Assembly: GCF_000316035.1 (NCBI RefSeq)
Contig: NZ_ANHX01000002.1
Span: 1-64,000, forward strand
Source of the DNA: Paenibacillus sp. PAMC 26794
Lineage (GTDB): Bacteria > Bacillota > Bacilli > Paenibacillales > Paenibacillaceae
Direction: 5' to 3'
DNA length: 64,000 nucleotides
A model generated the notes under the pieces. That model was not told the DNA's origin. It saw nothing but the letters and a program-made list of their open reading frames with translations, and did not search any database. Each line of letters opens with the position of its first letter. The first letter of the stretch is position 1. The translations under genes were made by a program, and so were the position numbers. Shown one piece after another: positions 28,508 through 39,903 of the stretch.

Positions 28508-29815
28508 ATGGATTTATTTTCGTTTCAACAGGACTCAAAACCACAAGCTAGATTGCTCGCGGACCGCTTGCGGCCAGAGCATCTGGATGAATATATTGGA
28601 CAGGAACATATTATTGGACCGGGGAAATTACTCCGGCGCGCCATCGAGGCTGATCAAATTTCGTCAATCTTGTTATACGGCCCGCCGGGATGTGGCAAGA
28701 CTACCTTGGCACATATTATTTCCCAGCAAACGCAAGGACAGTTCGTACGTCTGAATGCAGTGGAGGCTTCCGTCAAGGATGTGCGTGAAGTCATCGAACA
28801 GGCGCAAACGAACAAACAGCTGTATGGAACCAAAACCATTCTGTTCCTCGACGAGGTACATCGGTTTAACAGTTCACGTCAGGATGCCCTATTGCCAGCG
28901 GTAGAGAAGGGCACGATTATTTTTATCGGCGCAACAACAGAGAATCCCTTTCATTATGTCAATGGGGCCTTGATGAGCCGTTCAACCCTGTTTCAGCTAG
29001 AATCGCTAAATAAGGATCATTCCCTAATTGCAATGCGCAGAGCATTGAGTGATGCGGACAAAGGTCTGGGGTTCATGGAACTGCATGCGGACGACGAGGC
29101 GCTTGAGCATATTGCAACGATGGCCAACGGAGATATTCGGCGTGCGCTTAACGCGCTTGAACTGGCTGCGTTGACCACGCCACCGGAGAAGGATGGGTCC
29201 ATTCATATTACGCTTGGTGTAGCTGAAGAGTCTATTCGGCGCCCTATTGTGAAGGCAGATGAATCCACCCAGTATGATGTGTTGTCTGCATTTCACAAGA
29301 GTATTCGGGGTTCCAGTGATGCGGCGCTGTTCTGGTTTCTATACGCGGTGGAGAAGCTCGGCATGGACCCGATGACCTTCATTAGGCGCCTGATTGCAGC
29401 AAGCAGTGAAGATATTGGACTCGCGAACCCACAAGCCATGACCCAGGCAATTGGAGCACTTGATGCTTACCGGAATAACGGCTGGCCCGAAGCCAAGCTG
29501 AACATCGCACAAGCGATTTTGTTTGCCGTCGAAAGTCCAAAATCCAACGCGGTGTACACCGCCATTTCCAAAGCCATGAACGCGATTGATGAGGTGAAAT
29601 CGGCAGAAGTTCCGCTTCACTTGCGAGATACGCATTACTCGGGTGCCGTGAAGCTTGGACATGAGGGCTATCAATATCCGCACAATTACCCTGGGCATTA
29701 TGTGAAGCAAGAATATTTGCCAAAGCAGCTCTCACGGAGAGTATTCTATGAGGCCACGGAGCAAGGCAACGAATCGAAGATCAGGCTGAATCAACAGCGG
29801 CGCAGGGAATTTTAA
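28508..29815 (+). CDS. rarA: replication-associated recombination ATPase RarA (MgsA)
   Basis: A 435-residue AAA+ clamp-loader-like ATPase acting at stalled replication forks. It shows the N-terminal LADRLRPEHLDEYIGQEHI, Walker A GPPGCGKTT, Walker B FLDEVHRFN, sensor GATTENPF and the C-terminal oligomerisation domain ending PHNYPGHYVKQEYLP. The length is standard for the family. ATG 28508 follows aaggaagtgatg. It may be cotranscribed with the crcB pair, which begins 33 bases later. Confidence 0.95.
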   Translation: MDLFSFQQDSKPQARLLADRLRPEHLDEYIGQEHIIGPGKLLRRAIEADQISSILLYGPPGCGKTTLAHIISQQTQGQFVRLNAVEASVKDVREVIEQAQTNKQLYGTKTILFLDEVHRFNSSRQDALLPAVEKGTIIFIGATTENPFHYVNGALMSRSTLFQLESLNKDHSLIAMRRALSDADKGLGFMELHADDEALEHIATMANGDIRRALNALELAALTTPPEKDGSIHITLGVAEESIRRPIVKADESTQYDVLSAFHKSIRGSSDAALFWFLYAVEKLGMDPMTFIRRLIAASSEDIGLANPQAMTQAIGALDAYRNNGWPEAKLNIAQAILFAVESPKSNAVYTAISKAMNAIDEVKSAEVPLHLRDTHYSGAVKLGHEGYQYPHNYPGHYVKQEYLPKQLSRRVFYEATEQGNESKIRLNQQRRREF

Positions 29816-29848
29816 GAACAGACAGATCATTCGGGAGATGCACACAAC

Positions 29849-30253
29849 ATGAAAGAGCTTTTGTATATAGGGGCGGGTGGATTTCTCGGTACATTAACCC
29901 GATATGCCATACAGTTAGCGATACCAACTGTCCATGGGGGGTTCCCTTGGGCGGTGCTGTTAATCAATGCGATGGGCAGCCTTTTTTTGGGTTGGTTCTT
30001 TACCATAGCTGTTCCAGGCAAAATAACACCACAACTTCGACTGGCGATTGGTACAGGTTTTACTGGCGCATTTACGACATTCTCCACGTTTACACTGGAT
30101 ATTGTTCGTTTATCCGAAGGGGGCGAATGGATCAGTGCCGCTATTTATATGATCGTAAGTCTGTTGGCAGGGTTGTTGCTCTGTGCGCTGGGAATGAGCA
30201 TTGGACATCGTATGTTGGGAGCACAAAGACAACAAGAGGGTGATGCCTCATGA
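29849..30253 (+). CDS. crcB: fluoride exporter Fluc/CrcB subunit 1
   Basis: A 134-residue four-helix protein with GGFLGTLTRY at the start and the signature GTGFTGAFTTFSTF, which lines the fluoride pore of Fluc channels. The stop overlaps the start of the second copy (ATGA). Firmicutes often carry two unlike copies that form a heterodimeric channel. The 33 bases upstream hold no fluoride riboswitch. Confidence 0.93.
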   Translation: MKELLYIGAGGFLGTLTRYAIQLAIPTVHGGFPWAVLLINAMGSLFLGWFFTIAVPGKITPQLRLAIGTGFTGAFTTFSTFTLDIVRLSEGGEWISAAIYMIVSLLAGLLLCALGMSIGHRMLGAQRQQEGDAS

Positions 30254-30609
30254 TCCTGTGGATTGGTTTTGCAGGTGTGCTGGGTGCGGTACTGCGTTAC
30301 AGTCTGGGAAAATGGGTCTCTGGCTTGCTGGGAACGGCTTTTCCATGGGGAACATGGATCATCAACGGCAGTGGTTCACTGCTGCTTGGGTTGTTATACG
30401 GGTGGCACCAATCTGCAATGATCTCAGATGGAATCTGGGTGATGTGGGGAACTGGATTTTGTGGTGCTTATACCACATTCTCCACCTTTGGCTATGAAAC
30501 GATAGGACTTATGGGTCGACAACGATACGCCAGAGCGGCGCTCTATGTCGTTAGTTCGGTTGTAGTTGGGGTGTTGGCCGCCTGGGCAGGAGTCTGGTTG
30601 ACTGCATAA
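30250..30609 (+). CDS. crcB: fluoride exporter Fluc/CrcB subunit 2
   Basis: A 119-residue four-helix protein with GVLGAVLRY and GTGFCGAYTTFSTF, the same motifs as the preceding copy but clearly divergent elsewhere. It is translationally coupled to that copy, consistent with a two-subunit channel. A terminator shared with mnmA follows. Confidence 0.93.
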   Translation: MILWIGFAGVLGAVLRYSLGKWVSGLLGTAFPWGTWIINGSGSLLLGLLYGWHQSAMISDGIWVMWGTGFCGAYTTFSTFGYETIGLMGRQRYARAALYVVSSVVVGVLAAWAGVWLTA

Positions 30610-30645
30610 CGAACTATTTTTAATTTTTTTGCAAAAATAAGCAGG

Positions 30646-30687
30646 AAAAAAGCCATCCTTCATGGTATACATGAAAGACGGCTTTTT
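30646..30687. terminator. bidirectional terminator between crcB and mnmA
   Basis: AAAAAAGCC (30646-30654) pairs with GGCTTTTTT (30679-30687), with an inner TTCATG/CATGAA stem. A-run and T-run flanks suit both converging genes. Confidence 0.88.
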
Positions 30688-30740
30688 TAATAGGGATACA
30701 CGGTATTGTGTATAATCCACATTTTAATGGACAAGCTCTA

Positions 30741-32187
<1,447 letters not shown>

Positions 32188-32607
32188 TTGAAAATATCGA
32201 CAAAAGGCCGTTACGGCCTCACAATCATGATGGAGCTTGCTGCCAGAATAGGCGAAGGCCCTACATCACTTAAAAGCATTGCCGAGCGCAACCAGCTCTC
32301 GGAGCATTACTTGGAGCAGCTGATTGCTCCACTGCGTAATGCAGGACTGGTGAAAAGCATTAGAGGTGCTTACGGCGGTTATATCCTTGCAGGTGATCCT
32401 GCAACCGTAACTGCAGGTGATGTAATCCGAGTACTGGAAGGTCCAATCTCTCCAGTAGATTTCACAGAGGAAGATGATCCGGCGAAACGTGATCTGTGGT
32501 TGCGTATTCGTGACGGGATTGCGGAAGTGTTGGATTCCACAACACTGAAAGACCTGATTACCTTCCAGGATCAGGACAAAAAAGATAGCTACATGTTTTA
32601 TATTTAG
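32188..32607 (+). CDS. cymR: Rrf2-family regulator, CymR-like
   Basis: A 139-residue Rrf2 regulator with the N-terminal winged helix (LKISTKGRYGLTIMMELA), recognition region LSEHYLEQLIAPLRNAGLVKS and wing RGAYGGY. It has no cysteine at all, so it cannot hold the IscR-type Fe-S cluster. That fits CymR, the master regulator of cysteine metabolism, although the B. subtilis protein has a redox cysteine. The start is TTG 32188, with aaagaggtg seven bases upstream. The next genes on this side are a reversed coiled-coil gene and iscS. Confidence 0.85.
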   Translation: MKISTKGRYGLTIMMELAARIGEGPTSLKSIAERNQLSEHYLEQLIAPLRNAGLVKSIRGAYGGYILAGDPATVTAGDVIRVLEGPISPVDFTEEDDPAKRDLWLRIRDGIAEVLDSTTLKDLITFQDQDKKDSYMFYI

Positions 32608-32637
32608 GGTCACTAATTCGCATCACAGAAGACACAA

Positions 32638-32662
32638 TAAAGCCCCCAACTTGGGGGCTTTA
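32638..32662. terminator. intrinsic terminator after the cymR-like gene
   Basis: A 12-bp stem, TAAAGCCCCCAA (32638-32649) with TTGGGGGCTTTA (32651-32662), symmetric and therefore usable from both strands. It separates cymR from the reversed gene beyond it. Confidence 0.85.
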
Positions 32663-32789
32663 GACATGCCAATGGGTACTTTGTTCTGTTCTTCAATTTC
32701 TACGAATTATTTTAATTGAGTAGGGCTATGTATTCAGCCGCGGGATTTACAAGTTGGTCAAGTGTGAACTTAACTGGATAACTTGTGAA

Positions 32790-33164
32790 TCAGCGACTTT
32801 TTAAGGTTTCTATATCAGCTTCCATGCGTAACTGACGGCGATTCAAAATATCAATGCTGTGCTGATGGGTATTCAATTCGGTAGTTACTTTGCGTTCAGA
32901 GGCGGAGTGGGAAGCGTCAAGACGTTTCGTAACGGTCAATGTTTCCAGAACAGCTTGTTGAAGAAGCGGAATGTTTTTAGTTTGTTCCTCAATGGCATTA
33001 AGTCTGTCATCGACAGTGTCTAGTCTGCTCTCTACGGCACCGAGCCTTTCTTCCATAGCATCAAGCCGGTGGTCTATTTTTCCAAGATGTCCATCAATGC
33101 TGTCGAATCGTTTGTCCATTTGTTGAAGCTGATTCAGAATCTGACCGAGAATGGGATCACTCAT
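32790..33164 (-). CDS. small coiled-coil protein, unknown function
   Basis: A 124-residue protein that is almost entirely a coiled coil. Regular heptads run from about residue 10 to 60, with repeated units IDHRLDAMEERLGAVESRL and VDDRLNAIEE, and the rest is also helical and charged. There is no membrane segment or signal. ATG 33164 has aaggagag directly upstream, which argues for a real gene. It sits reversed between cymR and iscS, which are usually neighbours. I do not recognise the family; similar short coiled-coil proteins are common orphans in Bacillales. Confidence 0.72.
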   Translation of the reverse strand: MSDPILGQILNQLQQMDKRFDSIDGHLGKIDHRLDAMEERLGAVESRLDTVDDRLNAIEEQTKNIPLLQQAVLETLTVTKRLDASHSASERKVTTELNTHQHSIDILNRRQLRMEADIETLKSR

Positions 33165-33296
33165 GTCTCTCTCTCCTTTTTGAAATGGATATAGAACATT
33201 ATACACGAAGATGTGACAATAGAGCATCCGTTTCAATTTCCAATTTTGACAGTTTGCCATGAGATAGAAATTTAACATATAACGGGGTGAAGATAA

Positions 33297-34448
33297 ATGA
33301 AACGAATTTATTTGGATCACGCCGCATCGACACCTATGCATCCACAAGTCGCAGAAGCGATGATGAACGTTATGACAGGACAATTTGGCAATGCATCAAG
33401 TATCCACGCCTTTGGGCGTGAAGCCAAACGGACCGTCAGCGGAGCAAGGGATGTCATTGCGGCGTCTTTGGGCTGTTTCCCGGACGAATTAGTATTCACC
33501 GGAGGCGGCACGGAGAGCGACAACCTGGCCATTTTCGGAGCAGTATCAACCAGACAGGATAAGGGGAAACACGTCATTACGACCGCAATTGAGCACCATG
33601 CTGTCTTGCATACGTGTCAGGAATTGGAGCGGCAAGGCTACGAAGTAACCTATCTATCTGTTGATCGTTATGGACAAATAAGTCTGGATGAGCTGCAAGA
33701 GGCCATTCGACCGGATACGGTGCTGATTACCATGATGTATGCCAATAACGAAGTGGGCACGATTCAGCCGATCCGCGAGGTGGGTGAGCTTGCCCGCCAG
33801 CATGATATCCTTTTCCATACCGACGCGGTTCAGGCTCTGGGCAGTCAGAGTATTTCCTGTAAAGAACTGCCTGTGGATCTGATTAGCTTCTCTGCCCATA
33901 AAATTAATGGACCTCAAGGTGTGGGTGCACTTTATGTACGGCGAGGTATTGTGCTGGAAGCTAGAGCTCATGGTGGCCTGCAAGAGCGTCAGCGTCGCGC
34001 TGGTACGGAAAATATCGCAGGTATTACCGGATTTGCAGAGGCGCTCAAGATTGCATCAGTACATACGGAGATGCATCGTCAGCATGATTTGGCATTGCGG
34101 AAGCTTTTGTTGCAACAGCTTGAAATTCATGTGGGGACGGAGCATTTTCACGTGAATGGACACCCGGACCATACGCTGCCAAACATCCTGAATATCAGCT
34201 TTCCGGAAGTGTCCACAGAGACAATGTTAATGAATCTGGATATGGAAGGGATTGCTGTTGCAAGCGGTTCTGCCTGCACTTCCGGTTCACTTGAAGTCTC
34301 TCATGTGCTCAAAGCGATGAAATTGCCTGAAACATTTTTACACTCTGCGATTCGATTTAGCTGGGGATTGGGTAATACTACGGAAGAAATCATGATAACC
34401 GCCGAAAAAATTGGAACCATTCTTGGACGACTGCGTAATAGACCCTAA
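33297..34448 (+). CDS. iscS: cysteine desulfurase (IscS/NifS family)
   Basis: A 383-residue PLP enzyme that takes sulfur from cysteine. It has YLDHAASTP at the start, PLP lysine in SFSAHKINGP, catalytic cysteine in SGSACTSGS (about residue 325), and FTGGGTESDN. In Bacillales the homologue (YrvO) feeds MnmA for tRNA thiolation. ATG 33297 follows acggggtg. It is divergent from the coiled-coil gene and upstream of the PRC-barrel gene. Confidence 0.94.
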   Translation: MKRIYLDHAASTPMHPQVAEAMMNVMTGQFGNASSIHAFGREAKRTVSGARDVIAASLGCFPDELVFTGGGTESDNLAIFGAVSTRQDKGKHVITTAIEHHAVLHTCQELERQGYEVTYLSVDRYGQISLDELQEAIRPDTVLITMMYANNEVGTIQPIREVGELARQHDILFHTDAVQALGSQSISCKELPVDLISFSAHKINGPQGVGALYVRRGIVLEARAHGGLQERQRRAGTENIAGITGFAEALKIASVHTEMHRQHDLALRKLLLQQLEIHVGTEHFHVNGHPDHTLPNILNISFPEVSTETMLMNLDMEGIAVASGSACTSGSLEVSHVLKAMKLPETFLHSAIRFSWGLGNTTEEIMITAEKIGTILGRLRNRP

Positions 34449-34612
34449 GGGGAACTTTACACATGGAACAGAAGGAGGGAAGAAGTTCCATTTCATCGGT
34501 TGGATAGAAGCGGTTTTGATGATCGGCGTCTGATTGCCACTCATCAACTTTGGGCATACCTAGCAATAGCGCCGCGTCTATTTAATGATAAGAAGATGAG
34601 GGGGACCCAGCG

Positions 34613-35134
34613 ATGAAGCTTCAGGAAATGATCGGACTTGCCGTTTTTGATGTTGAGGACGGGAAGCAGGTCGGTAAAATCCAGGATTTCATTGTGAATG
34701 ATGATTGGGAGATCGAAGGCATTGAGCTTGAGAACAAAGGTCTGTTTACCAATCATGTCAAAATCGTGCAGTGGCAAGATATCGTTGCCTACGGCGAAGA
34801 TGCCGTCATGATCCGTAATCAACAGGCTGTCCGCAAGACGGGAGCCGACGACATAAAATACACGTACCTCCTCGGTCGGTCTAAATTGAAGGAGATGTCC
34901 GTGCTCACCGAAGAAGGTTTGCTGCTTGGGCGTGTCTCCGATGTTTATTTTGACCAAGAGTTGGGAAATACAATAATAGGGATTGAAATTACGGACGGTT
35001 TTGTGTCCGATCTGATCGAGGGCCGCAAATGGCTGCCATGTACAAGCGATATGTCCATCGGAGAAAGTGCCATTATGGTGCCGTCTCTGAGTGAACAACG
35101 CTTGGAAAATGCCATTCATTCTGTTAATGGATAG
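34613..35134 (+). CDS. PRC-barrel domain protein (YrrD-like)
   Basis: A 173-residue protein with two PRC-barrel units (about residues 5-80 and 85-165), seen in repeated patterns such as GLAVFDVEDGKQVGKIQDF and LLLGRVSDVYFDQELG. The barrel is a small beta fold found in RNA-processing and photosynthetic proteins; YrrD itself has no settled function. ATG 34613 follows gaggggg. The same neighbour order (iscS, then yrrD, then alaS) occurs in other Bacillales. Confidence 0.82.
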   Translation: MKLQEMIGLAVFDVEDGKQVGKIQDFIVNDDWEIEGIELENKGLFTNHVKIVQWQDIVAYGEDAVMIRNQQAVRKTGADDIKYTYLLGRSKLKEMSVLTEEGLLLGRVSDVYFDQELGNTIIGIEITDGFVSDLIEGRKWLPCTSDMSIGESAIMVPSLSEQRLENAIHSVNG

Positions 35135-35144
35135 GTGAATGAAT

Positions 35145-35354
35145 ATGAAATGTCCAAACTGTAGTTCCAAAGATATCGGGAAAATTGGTTCCCACCAGTT
35201 TTATTGCTGGGGATGCTTTATCGAATTAACGGTGAACGGTGAGAAAATGTCTGTATATCAGGTGGAAGAAGACGGTACGCTGAGCTCCCTGGATGATTTG
35301 TTTTTCGGGGACGAGCTGCCACAAGACTTCCCTCATCTTCACGCTTCTTCTTAA
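35145..35354 (+). CDS. small zinc-ribbon protein
   Basis: A 69-residue protein starting MKCPNCSSKDIGKIG and continuing to FYCWGC, two CxxC pairs about 16 residues apart that should bind one zinc. The tail is acidic. ATG 35145 has ataggtg at normal distance; ATG 35139 is possible. It follows the PRC-barrel gene by ten bases and is probably cotranscribed. The function is unknown. Confidence 0.78.
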   Translation: MKCPNCSSKDIGKIGSHQFYCWGCFIELTVNGEKMSVYQVEEDGTLSSLDDLFFGDELPQDFPHLHASS

Positions 35355-35500
35355 TAAGCAGAATAACTTCCTCTATATGCGGTTTCATGACAATGTCTGT
35401 CATGGGAGGCTGTCGTTAATTGTTGGCAGATGTATATAGATGCGGTTACATAGTGGTTCGGCTGGTGTATGGTTGATTATATGCTAACCTGTACTGCAAA

Positions 35501-35537
35501 ATGCGCTTCCTTCTCTGATGAAGGAGGCGTTTTTTTG
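35501..35537 (+). terminator. intrinsic terminator before the AI-2E permease
   Basis: The arms gcgcttccttc and gaaggaggcgt pair around a short loop and are followed by seven T. It separates the iscS–zinc-ribbon unit from the next gene. The stretch 35355-35500 shows only a weak TCATGACA/TGTCATGA dyad. Confidence 0.75.
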
Positions 35538-35649
35538 GGTTTAAGAAAAAATGTTCAGATTGCTCCTTTCCACTTCTGCGCTGTGTTAATAAATACTACC
35601 TTTCCTACATATACTGACTCTCAGAGCCAGTCCAAAAGGAGAGATGCAA

Positions 35650-36717
35650 GTGGAGCAATTAACCAAAAACAAGGTGTTCCGTTACGCGATCTGGCTGCTG
35701 CTCGGATTGATCATTTTATATTTTATTTGGCTGCTGCGGCCTTTACTGCTTCACATATATGCGTTCCTGAAAACAGTGCTGGCACCCTTTATCGTAGCCC
35801 TTATCATATCCTATGTACTTAATCCGATTGTCAGCATGCTGGGAGGGCGCAAGGTGCCGCGTACGATTGCGGTCCTGCTCATATATGCCTTTTTCCTGAC
35901 CTGCCTCGGTGTCATTCTGATGAATGTCATTCCGGTATTGATTGAACAGCTGGAAGAACTCAACGAACATATGCCGGAACTGTCCATGCGTGCCCAGAGC
36001 TTGATGAACAATATGGATCACAAATTAATGCCGCCAAGTGTGCGAACAGGCATGAACAGTTGGTTTTTTCAGATGGAGGATCGACTAACTCAGGGAATTG
36101 CCGTGCTCATGGACAATATCGGGGCGACCATTAATGTGTTATTCAATGTGTTTATCGTGCCATTTCTGATCTTCTACATGTTAAAAGACTTTGAGGTATT
36201 CGAGCGCACCATTGTGGCGTATCTTCCGCGTTCACGTCGTAAAGCGATTGTCTCGGTGATGAAAGAGATCGATACTGCACTGGGAAACTACATTCGGGGA
36301 CAGTTTATTGTCTGTGTCATTGTTGGTATCTTTGCCTACATTGGTTATATCGTGATTGATATGCCGTATGCCCTACTGCTTGCGAGTATTGTGGCGGTGT
36401 TTAACATTGTGCCCTACTTGGGGCCGTTCCTTGGTGCTGCCCCTGCTGTGGTCATGGCATCGACGGTATCGTTCAAAATGGTGTTACTTGTTGTCATTGT
36501 GAACACACTGTGCCAGGTGTTGGAGAGTAATGTTATTTCTCCTCAGGTGGTGGGGCGTACGTTGCATCTGCATCCACTGTCGATTATATTTGCACTGCTC
36601 GTCGGAGGTGAATTGGCAGGTATTGTAGGTTTAATTCTGGCAGTACCTGTTTTTGCCGTGCTGAAGGTGATTGTGCAACACTTTTTCGCCTATTACATCA
36701 AACGAAGGACTGACTAA
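35650..36717 (+). CDS. AI-2E/PerM-family permease (YrrI-like)
   Basis: A 355-residue protein with about eight membrane helices and the family pattern: VALIISYVLNPIVSML early, NVFIVPFLIFYMLKDFE in the middle, and the C-terminal IVPYLGPFLGAAPAV plus ISPQVVGRTLHLHPLSII. The family moves small molecules or sodium; the true substrate here is unknown. GTG 35650 is eight bases after aaaaggag; ATG 35644 lies too close to it. It sits just before alaS, as yrrI does in B. subtilis. Confidence 0.87.
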   Translation: MEQLTKNKVFRYAIWLLLGLIILYFIWLLRPLLLHIYAFLKTVLAPFIVALIISYVLNPIVSMLGGRKVPRTIAVLLIYAFFLTCLGVILMNVIPVLIEQLEELNEHMPELSMRAQSLMNNMDHKLMPPSVRTGMNSWFFQMEDRLTQGIAVLMDNIGATINVLFNVFIVPFLIFYMLKDFEVFERTIVAYLPRSRRKAIVSVMKEIDTALGNYIRGQFIVCVIVGIFAYIGYIVIDMPYALLLASIVAVFNIVPYLGPFLGAAPAVVMASTVSFKMVLLVVIVNTLCQVLESNVISPQVVGRTLHLHPLSIIFALLVGGELAGIVGLILAVPVFAVLKVIVQHFFAYYIKRRTD

Positions 36718-36748
36718 ATAGTAGGGTTAAAACATCAAGGAAGCCGCG

Positions 36749-36777
36749 TTGACACCCGCTTGTGCTACCGATATAAT
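36749..36777 (+). promoter_or_regulatory. sigma-A promoter of the alaS T-box leader
   Basis: TTGACA (36749-36754), 17 bases, TATAAT (36772-36777): both boxes match consensus exactly. Transcription should start near 36784 and enter the T-box. Confidence 0.9.
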
Positions 36778-36783
36778 GAGTGT

Positions 36784-37071
36784 ATATGTTTAGAACAGGA
36801 AATCGATGATGAAATAAAGTACGCCGAGAGTTCCTTTCCTCAGAGAATAGACTTCTTCGGATCAGGGTGAGCCTGAACTGATGGCTGGAAGAGTCTTGAA
36901 AGATGAAGCGGCGGAAAGCTAATTTCGGAGTGCAGGACAACCCTGCCGGGAGCGACCGTTATTTCGCATTAACGAGGAGATTGTTTGTTTGTCCGGGCAG
37001 CAAGGGATGAACAGCAATAACCAGGGTGGTACCGCGATAACATCGTCCCTGATTATTCAGGGGCGTTTTTT
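36784..37071 (+). ncRNA. T-box riboswitch (alanyl-tRNA sensing) of alaS
   Basis: A 280-base structured leader. The diagnostic T-box sequence AGGGTGGTACCGCG lies at 37023-37036. It is followed by the terminator CGTCCCTGA/TCAGGGGCG (37044-37052 and 37057-37065) with six T. An alanine codon GCT at 36884-36886, in ctgatgGCTggaa next to a stem that closes with agtct, is the likely specifier; this assignment is by eye. Uncharged tRNA-Ala should stabilise the antiterminator and switch on alaS. Confidence 0.93.
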
Positions 37072-37152
37072 GTGTTTCTTTTTACAAAAGTAATGTTGAC
37101 CAACCGGAGCGAATACGCAACGGACTATTATAATTTAATGGGGGCATCCAGT

Positions 37153-39774
37153 ATGAAAGCCAGTGAAATCCGGTCCAAATGGATAGAGTTTTTTGCAAGT
37201 AAAGGTCACAAAATCGAGCCTAGCGCATCGCTCGTGCCTCACAACGATCCTTCTCTTCTGTGGATTAATGCGGGTATGGCACCGCTCAAGCCTTATTTTG
37301 ACGGACGTGAGAAGCCGGAGAACCCGCGCCTTGCGAACTCCCAAAAGTGTATCCGTACCAATGATATTGAAAATGTCGGCAAAACGCGTCGTCACCATAC
37401 GTTCTTCGAAATGCTCGGCAACTTCTCTATTGGAGATTACTTCAAGGAAGAGACCGTTACATGGGCATGGGAGTTCCTGACAAGCAAAGAGTGGATCGGA
37501 TTTGATCCGGAACGCCTGTCCGTAACGGTGTATCCGGAAGATGAGGAAGCATTCAAACTGTGGAACGAAAAAGTGGGATTGCCTGCGGAGCGTATCATCA
37601 AATTGGATGAAAACTTCTGGGATATCGGCGAAGGCCCATGTGGACCTTGTACCGAGATCTTCTATGACCGCGGTGAAGCTTACGGAAACGACATGAGTGA
37701 TCCCGAGATGTATCCAGGTGGGGAAAACGAACGTTATCTGGAAGTATGGAACCTGGTATTCTCCCAGTTCAACCATAACAAAGATGGTAGCTACACACCG
37801 CTACCTAACAAAAATATTGATACAGGTGCAGGTTTGGAGCGTTTTGCTTCCATTCTGCAAAATGTGGATTCCAACTTCGACACAGACCTGTTCCAACCGA
37901 TGATTCAAAGAACAGCCGCTCTTGCGGGTGTGAAATATAACGACAGCGTAGAGATCGATGTTGCACTGAAAGTCATTGCCGATCATATCCGTACGGTTGC
38001 CTTTGCAGTAGGTGATGGCGTTCTGCCAAGTAATGAAGGACGTGGATATGTCATCCGTCGCTTGCTTCGTCGTGCAGTTCGTTATGGGAAAGTGCTTGGA
38101 CTTGACCGTCCATTCCTGTATGAATTGACAACAACCGTTGGTGAAGTGATGGGCATGTACTACCCTGAGGTCGTAGACAAACAGGAGTTCATCGCCAAAG
38201 TAATCAAAACCGAGGAAGAGCGTTTCCACGAAACACTCACAGATGGTCTAGCTATTCTGGCTGATATCAGTGGCACTGCCAAATCCGAAGGACGCACGGT
38301 TATTAGCGGACCTGAAGCTTTCAAACTGTATGACACATACGGTTTCCCGTTTGACCTGACAGAAGATTATGCCGCAGAGCATGGTCTGACTGTGGATCGT
38401 GAAGGTTTTGATGCTTCCATGCAGAAACAACGTGAGCTTGGACGTGCTGGGCGTCAAGAGAACGAGAGCATGAAAGTTCAAGGCGGACCACTTGCTGACC
38501 TGGAGGTTAAAAGCGAGTTTGTTGGTTATACTGACCTGTTGACGGAAGCAAAAGTGGTAGCCATCGTAGCTGGTGACGCCCTTGTTGAATCTGTAGGCGA
38601 AGGACAGACGTGTCAGGTTGTTCTGGACAAGACTCCGTTCTACGCAGAAAGTGGCGGTCAAGTGAGTGATCAGGGCTTGCTGCGAGGTGCGGGTGTATCA
38701 GCGAAAGTACAAGGTTTGTTCAAAGCTCCACTTGGACAACATGTACATCTGGTGACTGTGGAGTCCGGTGAACTGCGTGTGGGTGAAGTGATTAAGGCTG
38801 AGGTGGATGCGTCTAAGCGCGGTGCAATTATTAAAAACCATACGGCAACCCACTTGTTGCACAAAGCACTCAAAGACGTATTGGGAACTCACGTCAATCA
38901 GGCGGGATCACTTGTGGATCCACAACGTCTGCGGTTTGACTTCTCCCACTTCGGCAGCATCACACCGGAAGAGTTGACAGAGATTGAGCGTCAGGTGAAC
39001 GAACAGATCTGGAATCGTCTGAACGTAAACATCGAGCTGAAAGCTATTGATGAAGCCAAAGAAATGGGTGCGATGGCCCTGTTTGGCGAAAAATATGGAG
39101 ATATTGTGCGTGTCGTTCAAGTTGGAGACTACAGTTTGGAACTTTGTGGCGGCTGTCACGTAAATAATACTTCAGAGATTGGAATCTTCAAACTGGTGAG
39201 CGAGAGCGGAATCGGCTCAGGCGTTCGTCGGATCGAAGCGGTAACTGGCCGTGGCGCATATCTGTATGTGGAAAGCCAGTTGGAATTGCTCAAACAATCA
39301 GCAACGCTGCTCAAAGCCAATGTGGCTGATGTACCTAAACGGATTGAAGGTCTGAACCTGCAACTGAAAGAAGCAGCCAGAGAGACTGAATCCCTGCAAA
39401 GCAAGCTGAGTGCCATGGAAGCGGGTCAACTGACCGATCAAGTGGTACAAGCAGGAAATACACAATTGCTGGCAGTACGTGTAGATGCTCCGAACATGGA
39501 TGCGCTTCGCACAGTGGCAGATGAGTTGAAAGTTAAATTGCCTAACGCCGTACTCGTATTGGGTGCTCCAGCGGATGGCAAAGTGAATTTTGTTGTAGCG
39601 GTACCTGCTGAACAAGTAAAACAAGGACTGCACGCAGGCAAAATCGTCAAAGAAGTCGCAGCAGTATGCGGCGGTGGCGGCGGTGGACGTCCAGATATGG
39701 CGCAAGCCGGAGGCAAGGATGCGACCAAGCTGGATGAAGCGCTGAAAGTGGCGGTTTCACTGGTTAGCCAGTAA
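37153..39774 (+). CDS. alaS: alanyl-tRNA synthetase
   Basis: An 873-residue class II synthetase of normal length. N-terminal catalytic part: [30 protein letters not shown] and GAGLERFAS. Editing domain: [11 protein letters not shown] and CGGCHV zinc-binding residues. C-terminal DHHA1/C-Ala region with the glycine-rich [16 protein letters not shown] use ATG 37153, preceded by ggggg eight bases away; upstream in-frame starts lie in the T-box tail. Regulation is by the T-box leader. The neighbours ireB and ruvX follow in conserved order. Confidence 0.97.
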   Translation: MKASEIRSKWIEFFASKGHKIEPSASLVPHNDPSLLWINAGMAPLKPYFDGREKPENPRLANSQKCIRTNDIENVGKTRRHHTFFEMLGNFSIGDYFKEETVTWAWEFLTSKEWIGFDPERLSVTVYPEDEEAFKLWNEKVGLPAERIIKLDENFWDIGEGPCGPCTEIFYDRGEAYGNDMSDPEMYPGGENERYLEVWNLVFSQFNHNKDGSYTPLPNKNIDTGAGLERFASILQNVDSNFDTDLFQPMIQRTAALAGVKYNDSVEIDVALKVIADHIRTVAFAVGDGVLPSNEGRGYVIRRLLRRAVRYGKVLGLDRPFLYELTTTVGEVMGMYYPEVVDKQEFIAKVIKTEEERFHETLTDGLAILADISGTAKSEGRTVISGPEAFKLYDTYGFPFDLTEDYAAEHGLTVDREGFDASMQKQRELGRAGRQENESMKVQGGPLADLEVKSEFVGYTDLLTEAKVVAIVAGDALVESVGEGQTCQVVLDKTPFYAESGGQVSDQGLLRGAGVSAKVQGLFKAPLGQHVHLVTVESGELRVGEVIKAEVDASKRGAIIKNHTATHLLHKALKDVLGTHVNQAGSLVDPQRLRFDFSHFGSITPEELTEIERQVNEQIWNRLNVNIELKAIDEAKEMGAMALFGEKYGDIVRVVQVGDYSLELCGGCHVNNTSEIGIFKLVSESGIGSGVRRIEAVTGRGAYLYVESQLELLKQSATLLKANVADVPKRIEGLNLQLKEAARETESLQSKLSAMEAGQLTDQVVQAGNTQLLAVRVDAPNMDALRTVADELKVKLPNAVLVLGAPADGKVNFVVAVPAEQVKQGLHAGKIVKEVAAVCGGGGGGRPDMAQAGGKDATKLDEALKVAVSLVSQ

Positions 39775-39903
39775 AGGACAAGCAAAAAACACAATTGCCT
39801 TATCCTTTGTTTACTTGTGGCAGTCAGAATATGTTATTATATAAACAGAAATCAATTCGGCAGGACATGGTCCCCATGTTCATGCAGGAGCGAGGTGTCA
39901 TCA

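Noticed and set aside
29816..29848. fluoride riboswitch in front of crcB
   Set aside because: Only 33 bases separate rarA and crcB and none match the aptamer core.
34544..35170. 208-codon open frame on the minus strand
   Set aside because: Antisense to the PRC-barrel gene and overlapping the zinc-ribbon gene; no start signal.
35469..35822. 117-codon frame before the AI-2E permease
   Set aside because: It runs through the terminator hairpin and overlaps the permease start in another frame; the product does not look like a protein.
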